Positions 47,780 through 57,027 of a stretch of DNA of 64,000 bases are shown here, piece after piece (the stretch's first letter is position 1; each line of letters starts with the position of its first letter). The stretch comes from an uncultured Prochlorococcus sp. Its GTDB lineage: Bacteria; Cyanobacteriota; Cyanobacteriia; PCC-6307; Cyanobiaceae. The translations under genes were made by a program, and so were the position numbers. The notes below the pieces were generated by a model, which searched no databases, was not told the origin of the DNA, and worked only from the letters and a program-made list of their open reading frames with translations. Where the stretch lies: positions 1-64,000 of the forward strand of contig CACNWH010000002.1 of the NCBI GenBank assembly GCA_902624105.1, in the 5' to 3' direction.

Positions 47780-49204
47780 TTGAATAATTTATTACTTAAA
47801 AGTTATTTAAGATGCAAAAGAAAGGCTTGGCTTGATTTATGGGGTGAAAAATCACTAAAAACTTGGTCTGCTCAACAATCAATTAATGTAATAACTGAAT
47901 TTAATAATTTTAATCAATTTACTAATGGAGATTTGTTCAAAGGAAGAAAAGCATGTGAAAAGGGTGTAAAAGGAGTAATAGGAATAAAAATTAGAGATAA
48001 ATTAAAAAATGATTTAAAAATTGAGCTCAATCCATCTTTATTAATAAGAACTAATGGAGATAGTATTTGGGGTAAATATAAATATTTGCCTGCCGTTTCA
48101 AAATTAGGGCGAAGAACAACGAGAGAACATCAATTAGATTTAGCGTTATGTTCAATTTTTATAGAAAAATTTCAAAAAGCCAAGATAGAATATGGCTTGG
48201 TGATATCAAGCCAAAATAATAAAATTTATACTGAAAAAATCTTCATAAATAAAAAATTAAGAGATAAAGCAATAAATCTTTTTTTTGAATTAAATGAATC
48301 ATTAAAGTATAAAATTCCCAAAATCACGGAAAACAGAAAAAAATGCTCAATATGTTCTTGGAAAAAATTCTGCGATAAAGAAGCTGAATCTAATGGTTTT
48401 TTAACCGACATTGATGGAATTGGTAGTAAAACAGCTCAATCATTAAACAATGTTGGAATAAATGATGTTAAGCAATTAGCATCTTGTGATAAATCTAAAT
48501 TAAAAAATAGATTATCTATTAGTGATGAAAATGAATTTAAGAAATTCAATCAAATAATTAGTCAATCAAAATCTTATTTATCAGGATTACCAATACATCG
48601 CAAGTCTCACAAAGATTTATTGGATTTATTTAAGAAACTAAAACAAGGTTTTTATGTATTTGATATCGAATCAAATCCTGACGAAAATCATAACTTTTTA
48701 TATGGATTACTTTCAGTAGAAAATGTATATGACCAAACTGAAAATTTTACTTATGAACCCATATTGAATCTGATCAATAAAAATAAATATAATATTGAGA
48801 TTTTCAAACAATTAAATTCAAGAAATAGTTGGCCAATATTACACTTTGGAGAAACAGAAAAAATAACAATGATAAAAATGGCAAAAATTATTAATTTAAA
48901 TAAACTTGAAATCGATTCTTTAGAGTCAAGATTTATAGATTTACATTTACTTATTAGAAACTCATGGATCCTCCCAATCAAAAATTACAGTCTAAAAACA
49001 GTTGCAAATTGGGTAGGCTTTGATTGGAGTCAAAAAAATATTAGCGGATCTAAAGCTTTATATTGGTGGATTCAATATAGCTATACGAAAGAAAATTCTT
49101 TTTTAGAAAAAATCATTAAATATAACAAAGATGATTGTTTAGCAACATTAGCAATAACTAAATGGCACATAGATAATGCTTATAAGTTTCTAAAAGAAAT
49201 CTGA
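47780..49204 (+). CDS. Predicted RecB-family (TM0106-like) nuclease with Cas4-like cysteines and DEDD exonuclease domain
   Basis: 474 aa in three parts. (1) Residues 1-205: a RecB-like nuclease module with Cys12 in LKSYLRCKRKAWLD and a C-x2-C-x5-C set (KCSICSWKKFCDKEA), the four-Cys iron-sulfur layout of Cas4/AddB. (2) A helix-hairpin-helix-like segment (IDGIGSKTAQSLNNVGINDVKQLA). (3) Residues 295-474: a predicted RNase H-like exonuclease with FYVFDIESNPDE, RFIDLHLL and YNKDDCLATLAI as DEDD-type motifs. The start is TTG. It overlaps the convergent ygfZ by 15 bases. Its biological role is unknown; DNA repair is plausible. Confidence 0.82.
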   Translation: MNNLLLKSYLRCKRKAWLDLWGEKSLKTWSAQQSINVITEFNNFNQFTNGDLFKGRKACEKGVKGVIGIKIRDKLKNDLKIELNPSLLIRTNGDSIWGKYKYLPAVSKLGRRTTREHQLDLALCSIFIEKFQKAKIEYGLVISSQNNKIYTEKIFINKKLRDKAINLFFELNESLKYKIPKITENRKKCSICSWKKFCDKEAESNGFLTDIDGIGSKTAQSLNNVGINDVKQLASCDKSKLKNRLSISDENEFKKFNQIISQSKSYLSGLPIHRKSHKDLLDLFKKLKQGFYVFDIESNPDENHNFLYGLLSVENVYDQTENFTYEPILNLINKNKYNIEIFKQLNSRNSWPILHFGETEKITMIKMAKIINLNKLEIDSLESRFIDLHLLIRNSWILPIKNYSLKTVANWVGFDWSQKNISGSKALYWWIQYSYTKENSFLEKIIKYNKDDCLATLAITKWHIDNAYKFLKEI

Positions 49205-50035
49205 TCCTATTGATTTTTCAACTTTTATTGATCCTAATTCCTCATTAAAAAAATATTTTAATTGGTTTAAATAATTCTTTTTCATCATAGCTAAACCAAT
49301 TACTTTCTTAGAGCTAAGAGATAAATAACTAGTTATAGTTCCAGTTATTGATTCTTTATTCTCATTTAAATAAATTTTTTTATCGTTTAATTCAAAATTT
49401 TTATTAATGATACTAGCTGACCAAACTCTAATTTCCTGCCTTAAAGATGATATCCTTTTCAATCTTGCCATTGTTTCCTGACCAAGATAACAGCCTTTAT
49501 TGAAATCAACTAAATCATGTAAACCTAATTCAAGGGGATTAGTTTCACCATCGATTTCAGAATTTAATCTTGGTATAGCCTGCAATATTTTCAACACTTC
49601 AAGATTACTTGATTGTAATAATTCTATTTTATTATCTAGACAATATTTTTTAGGATCATTATTGATAAAAATTTTTGGTTCAAATTTTCTCCAGGGTTGA
49701 TCCTTCTCTAATTCCTGCAATCTAAAAATAGGAAACTTATCACTCAAGCAAACCTTATCAGTGGGGAAAATCATATTCTCGAAGAAATCTTTAATTTCTC
49801 TAATATTGCCTTCAAGATTAATAAGTAGTAATTTATCTTTGTAGATATGAATTTCTAGCAATGCTCTTAAAATACCTTTCGGATTAAGCCAGCATGCTTG
49901 TATAAAAGGAACATCCAGATTCATATTATTTGTTGTAATTCCATTTAGAAATCTTTTAGAGTCTTCTCCCTCGACATAAAAGGATTCAAATTCTTCTAAC
50001 CAAAAATTTCTTTTAATGTCTTTTTTAATCATCAA
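49190..50035 (-). CDS. ygfZ: YgfZ/GcvT-like folate-binding protein (iron-sulfur maintenance)
   Basis: 281 aa. It has the family hallmark [13 protein letters not shown] (K-G-C-Y-x-G-Q-E, about residues 180-192), a GcvT-like N-terminal half with [12 protein letters not shown], and [12 protein letters not shown]. YgfZ proteins use folate to help repair or assemble Fe-S enzymes. Its start ATGA overlaps the pyrE stop by 4 bases, giving translational coupling with pyrE. Confidence 0.88.
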   Translation of the reverse strand: MMIKKDIKRNFWLEEFESFYVEGEDSKRFLNGITTNNMNLDVPFIQACWLNPKGILRALLEIHIYKDKLLLINLEGNIREIKDFFENMIFPTDKVCLSDKFPIFRLQELEKDQPWRKFEPKIFINNDPKKYCLDNKIELLQSSNLEVLKILQAIPRLNSEIDGETNPLELGLHDLVDFNKGCYLGQETMARLKRISSLRQEIRVWSASIINKNFELNDKKIYLNENKESITGTITSYLSLSSKKVIGLAMMKKNYLNQLKYFFNEELGSIKVEKSIGSDFF

Positions 50036-50595
50036 TTAATAAAGTCTCGAATATTAAATAAACTCTTCAAAACAACATTATTTTTCCTCAACGTATCAGC
50101 ACCACCCTCTTCTCTATCAATTATTGTTAAAACTTCATTAACAATATAATCATTCTCTCGCAATTTATTAATTGCTTTTAGGCAAGAACCAGCAGTTGTT
50201 ACTACATCCTCTAAAACAGTTATAACAATATTACTTTCTAGTTTTGGTCCTTCTATCCCAGATTTAGTACCATAATTTTTTGCTTCTTTTCTAATTATTA
50301 AACCATCGAGAGGAATTCCCTTCTCTGCAGCTAACAAAATTACGCCACTAACTAGTGGATCTGCTCCTAAAGTTAAACCTGCGACAGCTTCAGTTTCCGA
50401 ATTCATTATTTCTAAAAATAATTCGCTTATTAATTTTAAGCCATACCCATTTAAAGAAACAGGTTTGCAATTTAAATAATGGCTGCTTTGTTTACCAGAA
50501 GATAATTGAAAATTACCTTTTTTATAAGAGTTTCTTTGTAAAAGATTAAGTAAGTTTGCTTTTTTGTTATGAAAATCTGGAGTAAAATTACTCAT
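50032..50595 (-). CDS. pyrE: Orotate phosphoribosyltransferase
   Basis: Pyrimidine-synthesis enzyme joining orotate to PRPP. It has [18 protein letters not shown] near the N-terminus, [28 protein letters not shown], and the PRPP motif [19 protein letters not shown]. The track ORF starts at 50646, but the 17 extra residues are a hydrophobic run ([10 protein letters not shown]) with no family match. The ATG at 50595 ([11 protein letters not shown]) gives a normal 187-aa protein. Coupled with ygfZ downstream. Confidence 0.94.
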   Translation of the reverse strand: MSNFTPDFHNKKANLLNLLQRNSYKKGNFQLSSGKQSSHYLNCKPVSLNGYGLKLISELFLEIMNSETEAVAGLTLGADPLVSGVILLAAEKGIPLDGLIIRKEAKNYGTKSGIEGPKLESNIVITVLEDVVTTAGSCLKAINKLRENDYIVNEVLTIIDREEGGADTLRKNNVVLKSLFNIRDFIN

Positions 50596-50727
50596 TAATA
50601 GTACGTTAATATATTTAAAGATTAGAATAAAAAAAAGAAATCTCACAAAAGCTTACTAATTTGGTGCTTTTTGAAATATTATTTTTAGGTACTATAAAAT
50701 TAGCTGCATTTTTTGATGTACTCATTT

Positions 50728-50800
50728 GGGGGTGTAGCAATCTGGTGAATGCAGCGAACTCATAATTCGCCTTAGGCGAGTTCGATCCTCGCCACCCCCA
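50728..50800 (+). tRNA. tRNA with CAT anticodon (Met elongator, or Ile2)
   Basis: 73 bases. Acceptor GGGGGTG/CACCCCC is perfect. The anticodon stem-loop is GCGAA-CTCATAA-TTCGC (CAT), and the T arm is GCGAG-TTCGATC-CTCGC. The D arm is weak (GCA/TGC only, with loop ATCTGGTGAA). It lacks the GGG/CCC anticodon stem pairs and the C1-A72 mismatch of initiator tRNA. CAT could be read as elongator Met or, if lysidine-modified by TilS, Ile2. CCA is not encoded. Confidence 0.85.
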
Positions 50801-50817
50801 TTAATACTTGGCTTTGC

Positions 50818-52092
50818 ATGAAAATAACACTTATTTTATTTTTATTAGCTTTTCCTGCTTTTTTTGCTGCCAGTGAACTTTCCGTATTATTAATAAGGCC
50901 TAGTAAGGTTTTAAGATTAATAGAAGAAAAAAAGGAGGGAGCTCATTCTATACTTAAAATTCAAAAAAGATTTAGATCATCATTAATTTCATCACAATTT
51001 GGAGTAACTATTTCACTAATAGCTATCGGCTGGCTTGGTAATGGACTGGCTAGAGACCTATGGCAAGATAATTCATATAAAACTAGATTTTTAGATCTTA
51101 CTCTATTTTTAATAATTGTTTTCGTTTCGACACTTATTTCTGGCCTAATCCCAAAAGCAATTGTTATCAATAATCCTGAATCAGCCGCTTTAAAATTAAC
51201 AACAATTTTTGAAGCTGTAAGGAAAGGAATGAAGCCTATAGTTTCAATAATTGAATTTTTTGTAAGTGCATGCTTAAGATTATTAAAATTGAACAATAAA
51301 TGGGATTCACTAAATTCTGGATTATCAGCAGGAGAACTTGAAACACTGATTGAGACTAATAATGTTACTGGATTAAAACCTGATGAGAAAAATATAATCG
51401 AAGGTGTTTTTGCTTTAAAAGATACCCAGGTTAAAGAAGTTATGATCCCTAGATCTGAAATGGTTACCTTGCCGAAAGACATCACTTTTTCTGAACTTAT
51501 GAAGAAAGTGGATAAATCTCGTCATGCAAGGTTCTTTGTTACTGGAGAATCTTTAGATGATGTCCTAGGGGTATTAGATTTACGTTATTTGGCAAAACCA
51601 ATATCTAAAAGTCAATTAGGAGCAGACACATCCTTAGAACCTTTTCTTTTACCAGTTACAAAAGTTTTAGAGACTTGTTCTTTAGCTGAGATTTTGCCTC
51701 TAGTTAGAGATTACAATCCATTTTTACTTGTGGTAGATGAGCATGGGGGCACAGAAGGTTTAATAACAGCAGCTGATCTAACGGGAGAAATAGTTGGAGA
51801 TGAAATGCAAAATAATAGTATTCATATTGATATGAAACAGTTAGATAATTCACAAAAAAAATGGTCAATTGCTGGGAAAGCAGAAATCGTTGAGATTAAT
51901 AAAAAATTAGGTTGTCATATTTTAGAAGGTGAAGATTACCATACCTTAGCGGGATTTCTTTTGGATAAATTTCAAATGGTTCCAAAAATTGGAGATATTT
52001 TAAAATTTAAAAATATTAAATTTGAAATAATTTCAATGTCAGGTCCTAGAATCGATCGTGTAAAAATAAATCTTATTGATAGTAAAAGTTGA
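50818..52092 (+). CDS. CNNM/CorC-HlyC family membrane protein with CBS domains
   Basis: 424 aa. An N-terminal DUF21 (CNNM) transmembrane domain (about residues 1-165, LFLLAFPAFFAASELSVLL ... LIAIGWLGNGL) is followed by a CBS pair (VMIPRSEMVTLPKD ... PFLLVVDEHGGTEGLITAADL) and a C-terminal CorC_HlyC domain (DYHTLAGFLLDKFQMVPKIGD). Family members are linked to magnesium or other divalent cation homeostasis. The exact ion is unknown. It starts 17 bases after the tRNA. Confidence 0.9.
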   Translation: MKITLILFLLAFPAFFAASELSVLLIRPSKVLRLIEEKKEGAHSILKIQKRFRSSLISSQFGVTISLIAIGWLGNGLARDLWQDNSYKTRFLDLTLFLIIVFVSTLISGLIPKAIVINNPESAALKLTTIFEAVRKGMKPIVSIIEFFVSACLRLLKLNNKWDSLNSGLSAGELETLIETNNVTGLKPDEKNIIEGVFALKDTQVKEVMIPRSEMVTLPKDITFSELMKKVDKSRHARFFVTGESLDDVLGVLDLRYLAKPISKSQLGADTSLEPFLLPVTKVLETCSLAEILPLVRDYNPFLLVVDEHGGTEGLITAADLTGEIVGDEMQNNSIHIDMKQLDNSQKKWSIAGKAEIVEINKKLGCHILEGEDYHTLAGFLLDKFQMVPKIGDILKFKNIKFEIISMSGPRIDRVKINLIDSKS

Positions 52093-52135
52093 CATCCTAT
52101 GCATGATAATAAAAGATGAATATGGATTGTAAGAT

Positions 52136-53140
52136 ATGACACTAGACTCGTATCCAGTCAAGGTTGGAGTCATAGGTATAGGGAATATGGGATGGCATCA
52201 TGCAAGAGTCCTCAGTCTATTAAAAGACGCTGATTTAATTGGAGTAGCTGATCCAAATGAGCAAAAAGGTCATTTAGCCAAAGACCAATTTGAATGCGAT
52301 TGGTATAGGGATTATCATGAACTTCTATGTAAAGTCGATGCAATCTGCATAGCAGTTCCAACCCTATTGCACCATCAAGTTGGATTAGAAGCTCTTAAAG
52401 CAGGTGTGCATGTTCTTATTGAAAAGCCAATAGCGGCAAGTAGAAAGGAAGCAGCCTCATTAATAAGTGTTTCTAAAAATAAAAATTGTTTATTACAAGT
52501 TGGACATATTGAGAGGTTTAACCCTGCTTTTAGAGAATTAAATAAAATCATTAATAATGAAAAAATAGTTGTCTTAGAAGCGAGAAGACATAGTCCACAT
52601 TCAGACAGAGCTAATGATGTATCAGTTGTTATGGATCTTATGATTCATGATATTGACTTGGTTTTAGAATTAGTTAATTCAAAAATAAAAAAATTATCCG
52701 CTGTTGGAGGCAAAAATAAAGAAGGTTTAATTGATTATGTAAGCGCTACACTTGTTTTTGAAAATAATGTAATCGCAAACTTAACCGCTAGCAAAATGAG
52801 TCATAAAAAGATTAGAAGTTTAAGCGCACATTGCCAAAATGGTCTTGTAGAAACTGATTTCTTAAACCATAATCTTCAAATACACAGAAAATCCAATGAA
52901 TCTTATTCAGCTGAACACGGAGAACTAGTTTATAGAAATGATGGCTTTGTAGAAGAGGTCAGCACAACTTCCATTGAACCACTTTATGCTGAATTAGAGC
53001 ACTTTTTAAAATGTGTACAAGGAAAAGAATCACCAGAAGTTGATGGAGAACAAGCTTCAAGAGCACTTATTATTGCAGATTATATTGAGCATGCTGTAGA
53101 GAATCCAGGAGAAAGTATTCCCTTAGGAAACTCTATTTAA
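52136..53140 (+). CDS. Gfo/Idh/MocA-family NAD(P)-dependent oxidoreductase
   Basis: 334 aa. An N-terminal Rossmann domain VGVIGIGNMGWHHARVL with EKPIA (catalytic Lys) and GHIERFNPAF is followed by an alpha/beta C-terminal domain. The GHIERFNPAF block is typical of a bacterial subgroup linked to nucleotide-sugar metabolism. The substrate is unknown. It ends 8 bases before the convergent psbK stop. Confidence 0.9.
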   Translation: MTLDSYPVKVGVIGIGNMGWHHARVLSLLKDADLIGVADPNEQKGHLAKDQFECDWYRDYHELLCKVDAICIAVPTLLHHQVGLEALKAGVHVLIEKPIAASRKEAASLISVSKNKNCLLQVGHIERFNPAFRELNKIINNEKIVVLEARRHSPHSDRANDVSVVMDLMIHDIDLVLELVNSKIKKLSAVGGKNKEGLIDYVSATLVFENNVIANLTASKMSHKKIRSLSAHCQNGLVETDFLNHNLQIHRKSNESYSAEHGELVYRNDGFVEEVSTTSIEPLYAELEHFLKCVQGKESPEVDGEQASRALIIADYIEHAVENPGESIPLGNSI

Positions 53141-53148
53141 ACAATTAA

Positions 53149-53289
53149 TTATTTAAAACCAACCGCAGCTTGCCATACAAATACCAAAAGAAAAAAGAAT
53201 AAAGGGATTAAAGGAAGAACGTCAACTGTTGGAGCAAAAGCTTTGTAAGCTTCAGGAAGTTCAGCAAATGTATTTAAAAAAATCAACAC
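53149..53289 (-). CDS. psbK: Photosystem II reaction centre protein K
   Basis: 46 aa, missing from the track. It ends in [10 protein letters not shown], a diagnostic PsbK end, with [20 protein letters not shown] before a single helix. The mature protein normally begins at a conserved Lys/Glu-Leu-Pro-Glu-Ala-Tyr after a short presequence. The start is GTG at 53289 or TTG at 53286; the AGAAGG just upstream cannot decide. The tgt gene is immediately upstream, giving a tgt-psbK order known in other cyanobacteria. Confidence 0.95.
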   Translation of the reverse strand: MLIFLNTFAELPEAYKAFAPTVDVLPLIPLFFFLLVFVWQAAVGFK

Positions 53290-53322
53290 CTTCTAGATAA
53301 ATTAGTTAATTACTTTATGACA

Positions 53323-54441
53323 TTACCACGTATGATGAGCAATGGAGGATGTTTTCCAAGGAGCGAAATCTATTGTAAAACAATTATCCTGGATTGCTTG
53401 TGAAATTGCATTAGTGAATCTCACTACATGAGATATATTATGCAAACTTATTAATGTTAAACCCAATAATTCATTATTTCTAATTAAATGATGGAGATAT
53501 GCACGTGAATAATATTTACAGGTTTCACATGTACAAGTTTCATCAATTGGGCGGAAATCATCTCTAAAACGTGCGTTCCGCAAGTTCCATCTTTCATCAT
53601 TAAAGAATGCAGTTCCGTGACGTCCTAATCTTGTGGGTAATACACAATCAAACAAATCAAATCCTTTTGCTATTGCCATCGAAATTTCTTTAAGAGAGCC
53701 AATCCCCATCAAATATCTTGGTTTATTAGATGGTAAAAATTTTGGAACCAAGTTTATTACATTGTGAATTTCATCTATGGACTCACCTACACTTACTCCA
53801 CCTACCGCAATTCCAGGAAGATCAAATGAGCTAACAAATTTTGCACTTAACTCTCTTAACCTTGGATATTTTCCTCCTTGGACTATACCAAAAAGCGCTT
53901 GATCATTTCTTGTATGAGTTTTCACGCATCTCTCCAGCCAAAGATTCGTTCTTCGTAATGAATCCTCAATATCATTCTCAGTAGATGTATGCGGTGGACA
54001 ATGATCAAAAGCCATTGATACATCAGCTCCTATGTCCATTTGGATTTCCATTACTTTTTCAGGAGAAAGGAAAATATAACTTCCATCTCTTGGATTCTTA
54101 AAGCTGACCCCCTCATCAGAAATCTTATTTAATTTTGCCAAACTGAAAACCTGATAACCTCCAGAGTCTGTAAGTACTGGTTTATGCCAATTCATAAATT
54201 TGTGAATACCACCAGATTGCTTAATGATTTTTTCTCCTGGTTGTAAATGCAAATGAAAAGTATTTGCCAAAATCATTGAGGCATCTGTAGATTCAAGTTG
54301 AGCTGAGCTCAAACCTTTTACTGTACCTAAAGTTCCAACCGGCATAAACTTTGGTGTTTTCACTAAACCATGAGGAGTTGTAAAAATACCAGTTCTCGCA
54401 TTTGTGGAACCACAAAAAGAAATTGGTTTATAATCAAACAC
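53323..54441 (-). CDS. tgt: Queuine/preQ1 tRNA-ribosyltransferase
   Basis: A 372-aa enzyme exchanging guanine-34 for preQ1 in GUN-anticodon tRNAs. It has the catalytic Asp in [12 protein letters not shown], the nucleophilic region [19 protein letters not shown], and a zinc site [17 protein letters not shown]. The length is typical. It lies upstream of psbK on the same strand. It is divergent from cobS, and the 66-base spacer is too short for a cobalamin riboswitch. Confidence 0.97.
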   Translation of the reverse strand: MFDYKPISFCGSTNARTGIFTTPHGLVKTPKFMPVGTLGTVKGLSSAQLESTDASMILANTFHLHLQPGEKIIKQSGGIHKFMNWHKPVLTDSGGYQVFSLAKLNKISDEGVSFKNPRDGSYIFLSPEKVMEIQMDIGADVSMAFDHCPPHTSTENDIEDSLRRTNLWLERCVKTHTRNDQALFGIVQGGKYPRLRELSAKFVSSFDLPGIAVGGVSVGESIDEIHNVINLVPKFLPSNKPRYLMGIGSLKEISMAIAKGFDLFDCVLPTRLGRHGTAFFNDERWNLRNARFRDDFRPIDETCTCETCKYYSRAYLHHLIRNNELLGLTLISLHNISHVVRFTNAISQAIQDNCFTIDFAPWKTSSIAHHTW

Positions 54442-54507
54442 AATATTTATTAAAGTTTTGTCATTATATTTTTCTAATTTAACGTATTATTATCTAACGA
54501 CATAGCT

Positions 54508-55281
54508 TTGAAACTCATCAAAAAGAAATTTTTAAACGACTTTGCAGGTGCTTGGATCTTCTTCACTATTTTCCCAAAGTTACCTTTAATCTATCCAAGA
54601 TTTAAAAATATTGCCCAATATGCACCGTTTTTAGGAATTTTAATTGGTTATATACAAAGTCTTATATTCATAAGTTTAAAAAACAATTCATGGCCAATTT
54701 TCGCCTCTGCATCAATTTGCATAGCAAGTGGTTACTTAATAACAGGAGGAATTCATATAGATGGTTTAATGGATACATTTGATGGTTTATATGCTGGTAA
54801 AGATAAATTTATTAAGGCAATGAAAGATAGCAGGGTTGGAGCATTTGGTGTACAGTCAATTATCTTAATAACTTTAATACAATTAGCATCTTTAACGAAG
54901 ATAGAAGATCAAATATTTAATGTCTTACCGATATGTTTATTTTGGGGAAGAGTATCAACACTTATCTACATAGATAAATTTAAATATTTAAACTATAAAA
55001 GAAAATATGCTAGTCACCAAAAACATTGGAGGGGAATAAATAAAGAATCACGATTATCTATTTTGTTATTAATTTTACTAGGATTTTATTATTTAATTAT
55101 TAGTGATTCTTACTTGTTTATATTTAAAACACTTTTACTATTACTTATAGGTTTTATTTGCTCATGGAAGATACCAATGTTATTAGGTCATAAAACTGGA
55201 GGAGTAAATGGAGATACTTGTGGAGCGAGTATCGTATTAACTGAAACTATTATGTTATTTATTTATGCAATTGCTCTATAG
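54508..55281 (+). CDS. cobS: Adenosylcobinamide-GDP ribazoletransferase (cobalamin synthase)
   Basis: 257-aa membrane enzyme of the last step of cobamide assembly. It has GGIHIDGLMDTFDGLYAGKDK and SRVGAFGVQSII, then LGHKTGGVNGDTCGASIVLTE, all CobS hallmarks. About six membrane segments are present. Prochlorococcus makes pseudocobalamin, so the nucleotide base used may be adenine; that is established for the group, not seen here. It starts with TTG at 54508 and overlaps the convergent sensor kinase by 23 bases. Confidence 0.93.
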   Translation: MKLIKKKFLNDFAGAWIFFTIFPKLPLIYPRFKNIAQYAPFLGILIGYIQSLIFISLKNNSWPIFASASICIASGYLITGGIHIDGLMDTFDGLYAGKDKFIKAMKDSRVGAFGVQSIILITLIQLASLTKIEDQIFNVLPICLFWGRVSTLIYIDKFKYLNYKRKYASHQKHWRGINKESRLSILLLILLGFYYLIISDSYLFIFKTLLLLLIGFICSWKIPMLLGHKTGGVNGDTCGASIVLTETIMLFIYAIAL

Positions 55282-56398
55282 GTAATTTCAAATAAAAAAT
55301 ATTAGTCTTTTTAAGATTTTTAATCTCATTATTAAACTGATTATCTTGGTAATTCTCGATAAGATATAAATCACCTCCAACTTTTCTAGCTAATTTTCTA
55401 GCTAAAAAAAGACCTACCCCAGTCCCATCTTTATTTTTAGAGGAAATCCCTCTATAACCTTTTCTAAAAATTTTTTTCCCTTCTTCTGCAGATATCTTCT
55501 TCCCATTATCAAATACAATTATTCCTAATTCAAAAACTGATATTCCTATTTGAGCATTTTTTTCAGTATATTTAAATGCATTCTCTAACAAATTTGCAAT
55601 AATTTCAGATATTAATCTATATTTTGAATTTATTTTTATCAGTGACCAATCTGGCCATTCGATAGATTGATGCCAATCTTTACTCTGCAATTTTGCATTA
55701 GCTTTCCCTCTCTCTAAAATTGGAGTCAAAAGATCTTTTATGGTAATCTTTTCTGTCGCATTGAGATCAGGAGGTAATAAAAGTCTTTCTTCACCAATCT
55801 CAACAGATATCTGAATAGGTTTATTTAATTTTTCAAAAGATCCAATATATTCATTTATTTGTTTTTGTTCTATCAACATACTTTCAATAATTTCTAACGA
55901 ATCACTATCAGGGCCAAGCTTTTTCATTAATAATTTTGCATAAGTTCTTAGTGCAGCCAAAGGATTTCTGAGTTGATGAATAATAAAACCTACTTGGCTT
56001 CTTAAATAACTTATCTCCTCATCATTTTTTTGCCTATCAATTTCTATAGAAAAACTCCTCGATAATGCAATTGAGAGAGCTTTAAGTCGAGAATCAAGCA
56101 TTAATGGCCACTCTCCTCGTGTGAAATCAGTTTCTACCCTAATAACACCAAATAAAATATCTTTATCTTGTATCGGATACCATCTTCTATTCGGTGATGA
56201 AACTTTTAATTCAGGATCATCAGCGATTGGCTTAAGAGACCGTTGATTTTGAGGCCACTGACCTAAAATTTCAAAACTAGCCTTTTCCCCTTTCTTTGCA
56301 GAAGCAATATACACCACTAGATGCTTCACACCCATAAAACATCCGAAACTCTCTAATTGAGTTAAAACTAATTCTTCAAATTTATTAGAAAGTTGCAT
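55259..56398 (-). CDS. Sensor histidine kinase, Hik2/CSK-like
   Basis: 379 aa, cytosolic. An N-terminal GAF-like domain (about residues 1-130, with Cys20 in SFGCFMGVKHLVVYIA) is followed by a DHp domain with the phospho-acceptor region VGFIIHQLRNPLAALRTYAKLLMKKL. The CA domain has N box LLENAFKYTEK, G1 FDNGKK and G2 GTGVGLFLARKLA. The HQLRNPLAALRT box is typical of cyanobacterial Hik2 and chloroplast CSK, which monitor plastoquinone/redox state; a GAF cysteine in that group binds an iron-sulfur cluster. Identity as Hik2 is by eye. No response regulator is adjacent. Confidence 0.78.
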   Translation of the reverse strand: MQLSNKFEELVLTQLESFGCFMGVKHLVVYIASAKKGEKASFEILGQWPQNQRSLKPIADDPELKVSSPNRRWYPIQDKDILFGVIRVETDFTRGEWPLMLDSRLKALSIALSRSFSIEIDRQKNDEEISYLRSQVGFIIHQLRNPLAALRTYAKLLMKKLGPDSDSLEIIESMLIEQKQINEYIGSFEKLNKPIQISVEIGEERLLLPPDLNATEKITIKDLLTPILERGKANAKLQSKDWHQSIEWPDWSLIKINSKYRLISEIIANLLENAFKYTEKNAQIGISVFELGIIVFDNGKKISAEEGKKIFRKGYRGISSKNKDGTGVGLFLARKLARKVGGDLYLIENYQDNQFNNEIKNLKKTNIFYLKLPIEQLHK

Positions 56399-56488
56399 AA
56401 TTTAAAAAGAAGTTAGAAAAATTTTTAAAGAAATTTTCAAAAAAAACTTGTAAAATCTGAAAAAAGTATTAAGATTGTTAGTGATGCA

Positions 56489-56522
56489 TGACACATGTCA
56501 TTCTCTCTATGAACAGATGTTC
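56489..56522 (+). promoter_or_regulatory. Two similar inverted repeats 22 bp apart, upstream of the DUF3155-like gene
   Basis: TGACACATGTCA at 56489-56500 and GAACAGATGTTC at 56511-56522. Both are perfect 5-bp inverted repeats with a 2-base centre, and both share the core ACA-NN-TGT. Their centres are 22 bp apart, about two helical turns. A possible -10 box TATGCT (56531-56536) lies just downstream, so the second repeat covers the -35 region. The layout suggests a dimeric repressor or activator. Confidence 0.5.
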
Positions 56523-56658
56523 ATAATAAATATGCTACATCAGAGGTTGATGGGTCCTCTATGTATTTTATAGTTGTATTTCAGTAACTAGATTGATTAG
56601 TTAATTTTCAAAATGGAAACTAATCAAAAATATTAAGAATTAATGGAGATCCCAATCA

Positions 56659-57027
56659 ATGTCAAAAAAAAGGAAAAGAATTAGTAGAAGAAGGCTCGCT
56701 GGCCAAAGAGTAATGGCGCATGTGCCCATTTATCATATTGAGACTGGTAAGCTAAAGCCAGTAACAGCTGCGAGAAGGTTTATAGCTGAAAATAGCTTAT
56801 CTGCTCCATGTGTTTTTAATGTGAGGAGAAATGAACACACAACTGATAGATTCTTTTGGGGAGAGAAAGGATTATTTAGTGCACAATATGCTGAAGAGAA
56901 TCACTTTTTATTTCCTTCTCTTAAGACAGTTGTAGAAGGGATTGGCGAGGAAAAAATATTTGAAGGATTGGAACTTTCAGCAGATGACTGGGAAGAGATA
57001 GAGGAATATGAATATGCTTTTGTTTAA
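56659..57027 (+). CDS. Conserved cyanobacterial hypothetical protein (DUF3155-like)
   Basis: 122 aa. A strongly basic N-terminus (KKRKRISRRRLAGQR) precedes HVPIYHIETGKLKPVTAARRFI and the conserved RRNEHTTDRFFWGEKGLFSAQYAEENHFLFPSL. An acidic C-terminus closes it. The charge layout and conserved block match a small family found in cyanobacteria. Function unknown; nucleic acid binding is a guess. A GGAG lies 11 bases upstream of the ATG. The leader has an AGAGG/CCTCT hairpin (56542-56560) and paired operator-like repeats further up. Its stop shares TTAA with the convergent esterase gene. Confidence 0.8.
   Translation: MSKKRKRISRRRLAGQRVMAHVPIYHIETGKLKPVTAARRFIAENSLSAPCVFNVRRNEHTTDRFFWGEKGLFSAQYAEENHFLFPSLKTVVEGIGEEKIFEGLELSADDWEEIEEYEYAFV

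Noticed and set aside
54442-54507. Possible cobalamin riboswitch upstream of cobS
   Set aside because: The spacer is only 66 bases and lacks the B12 box.
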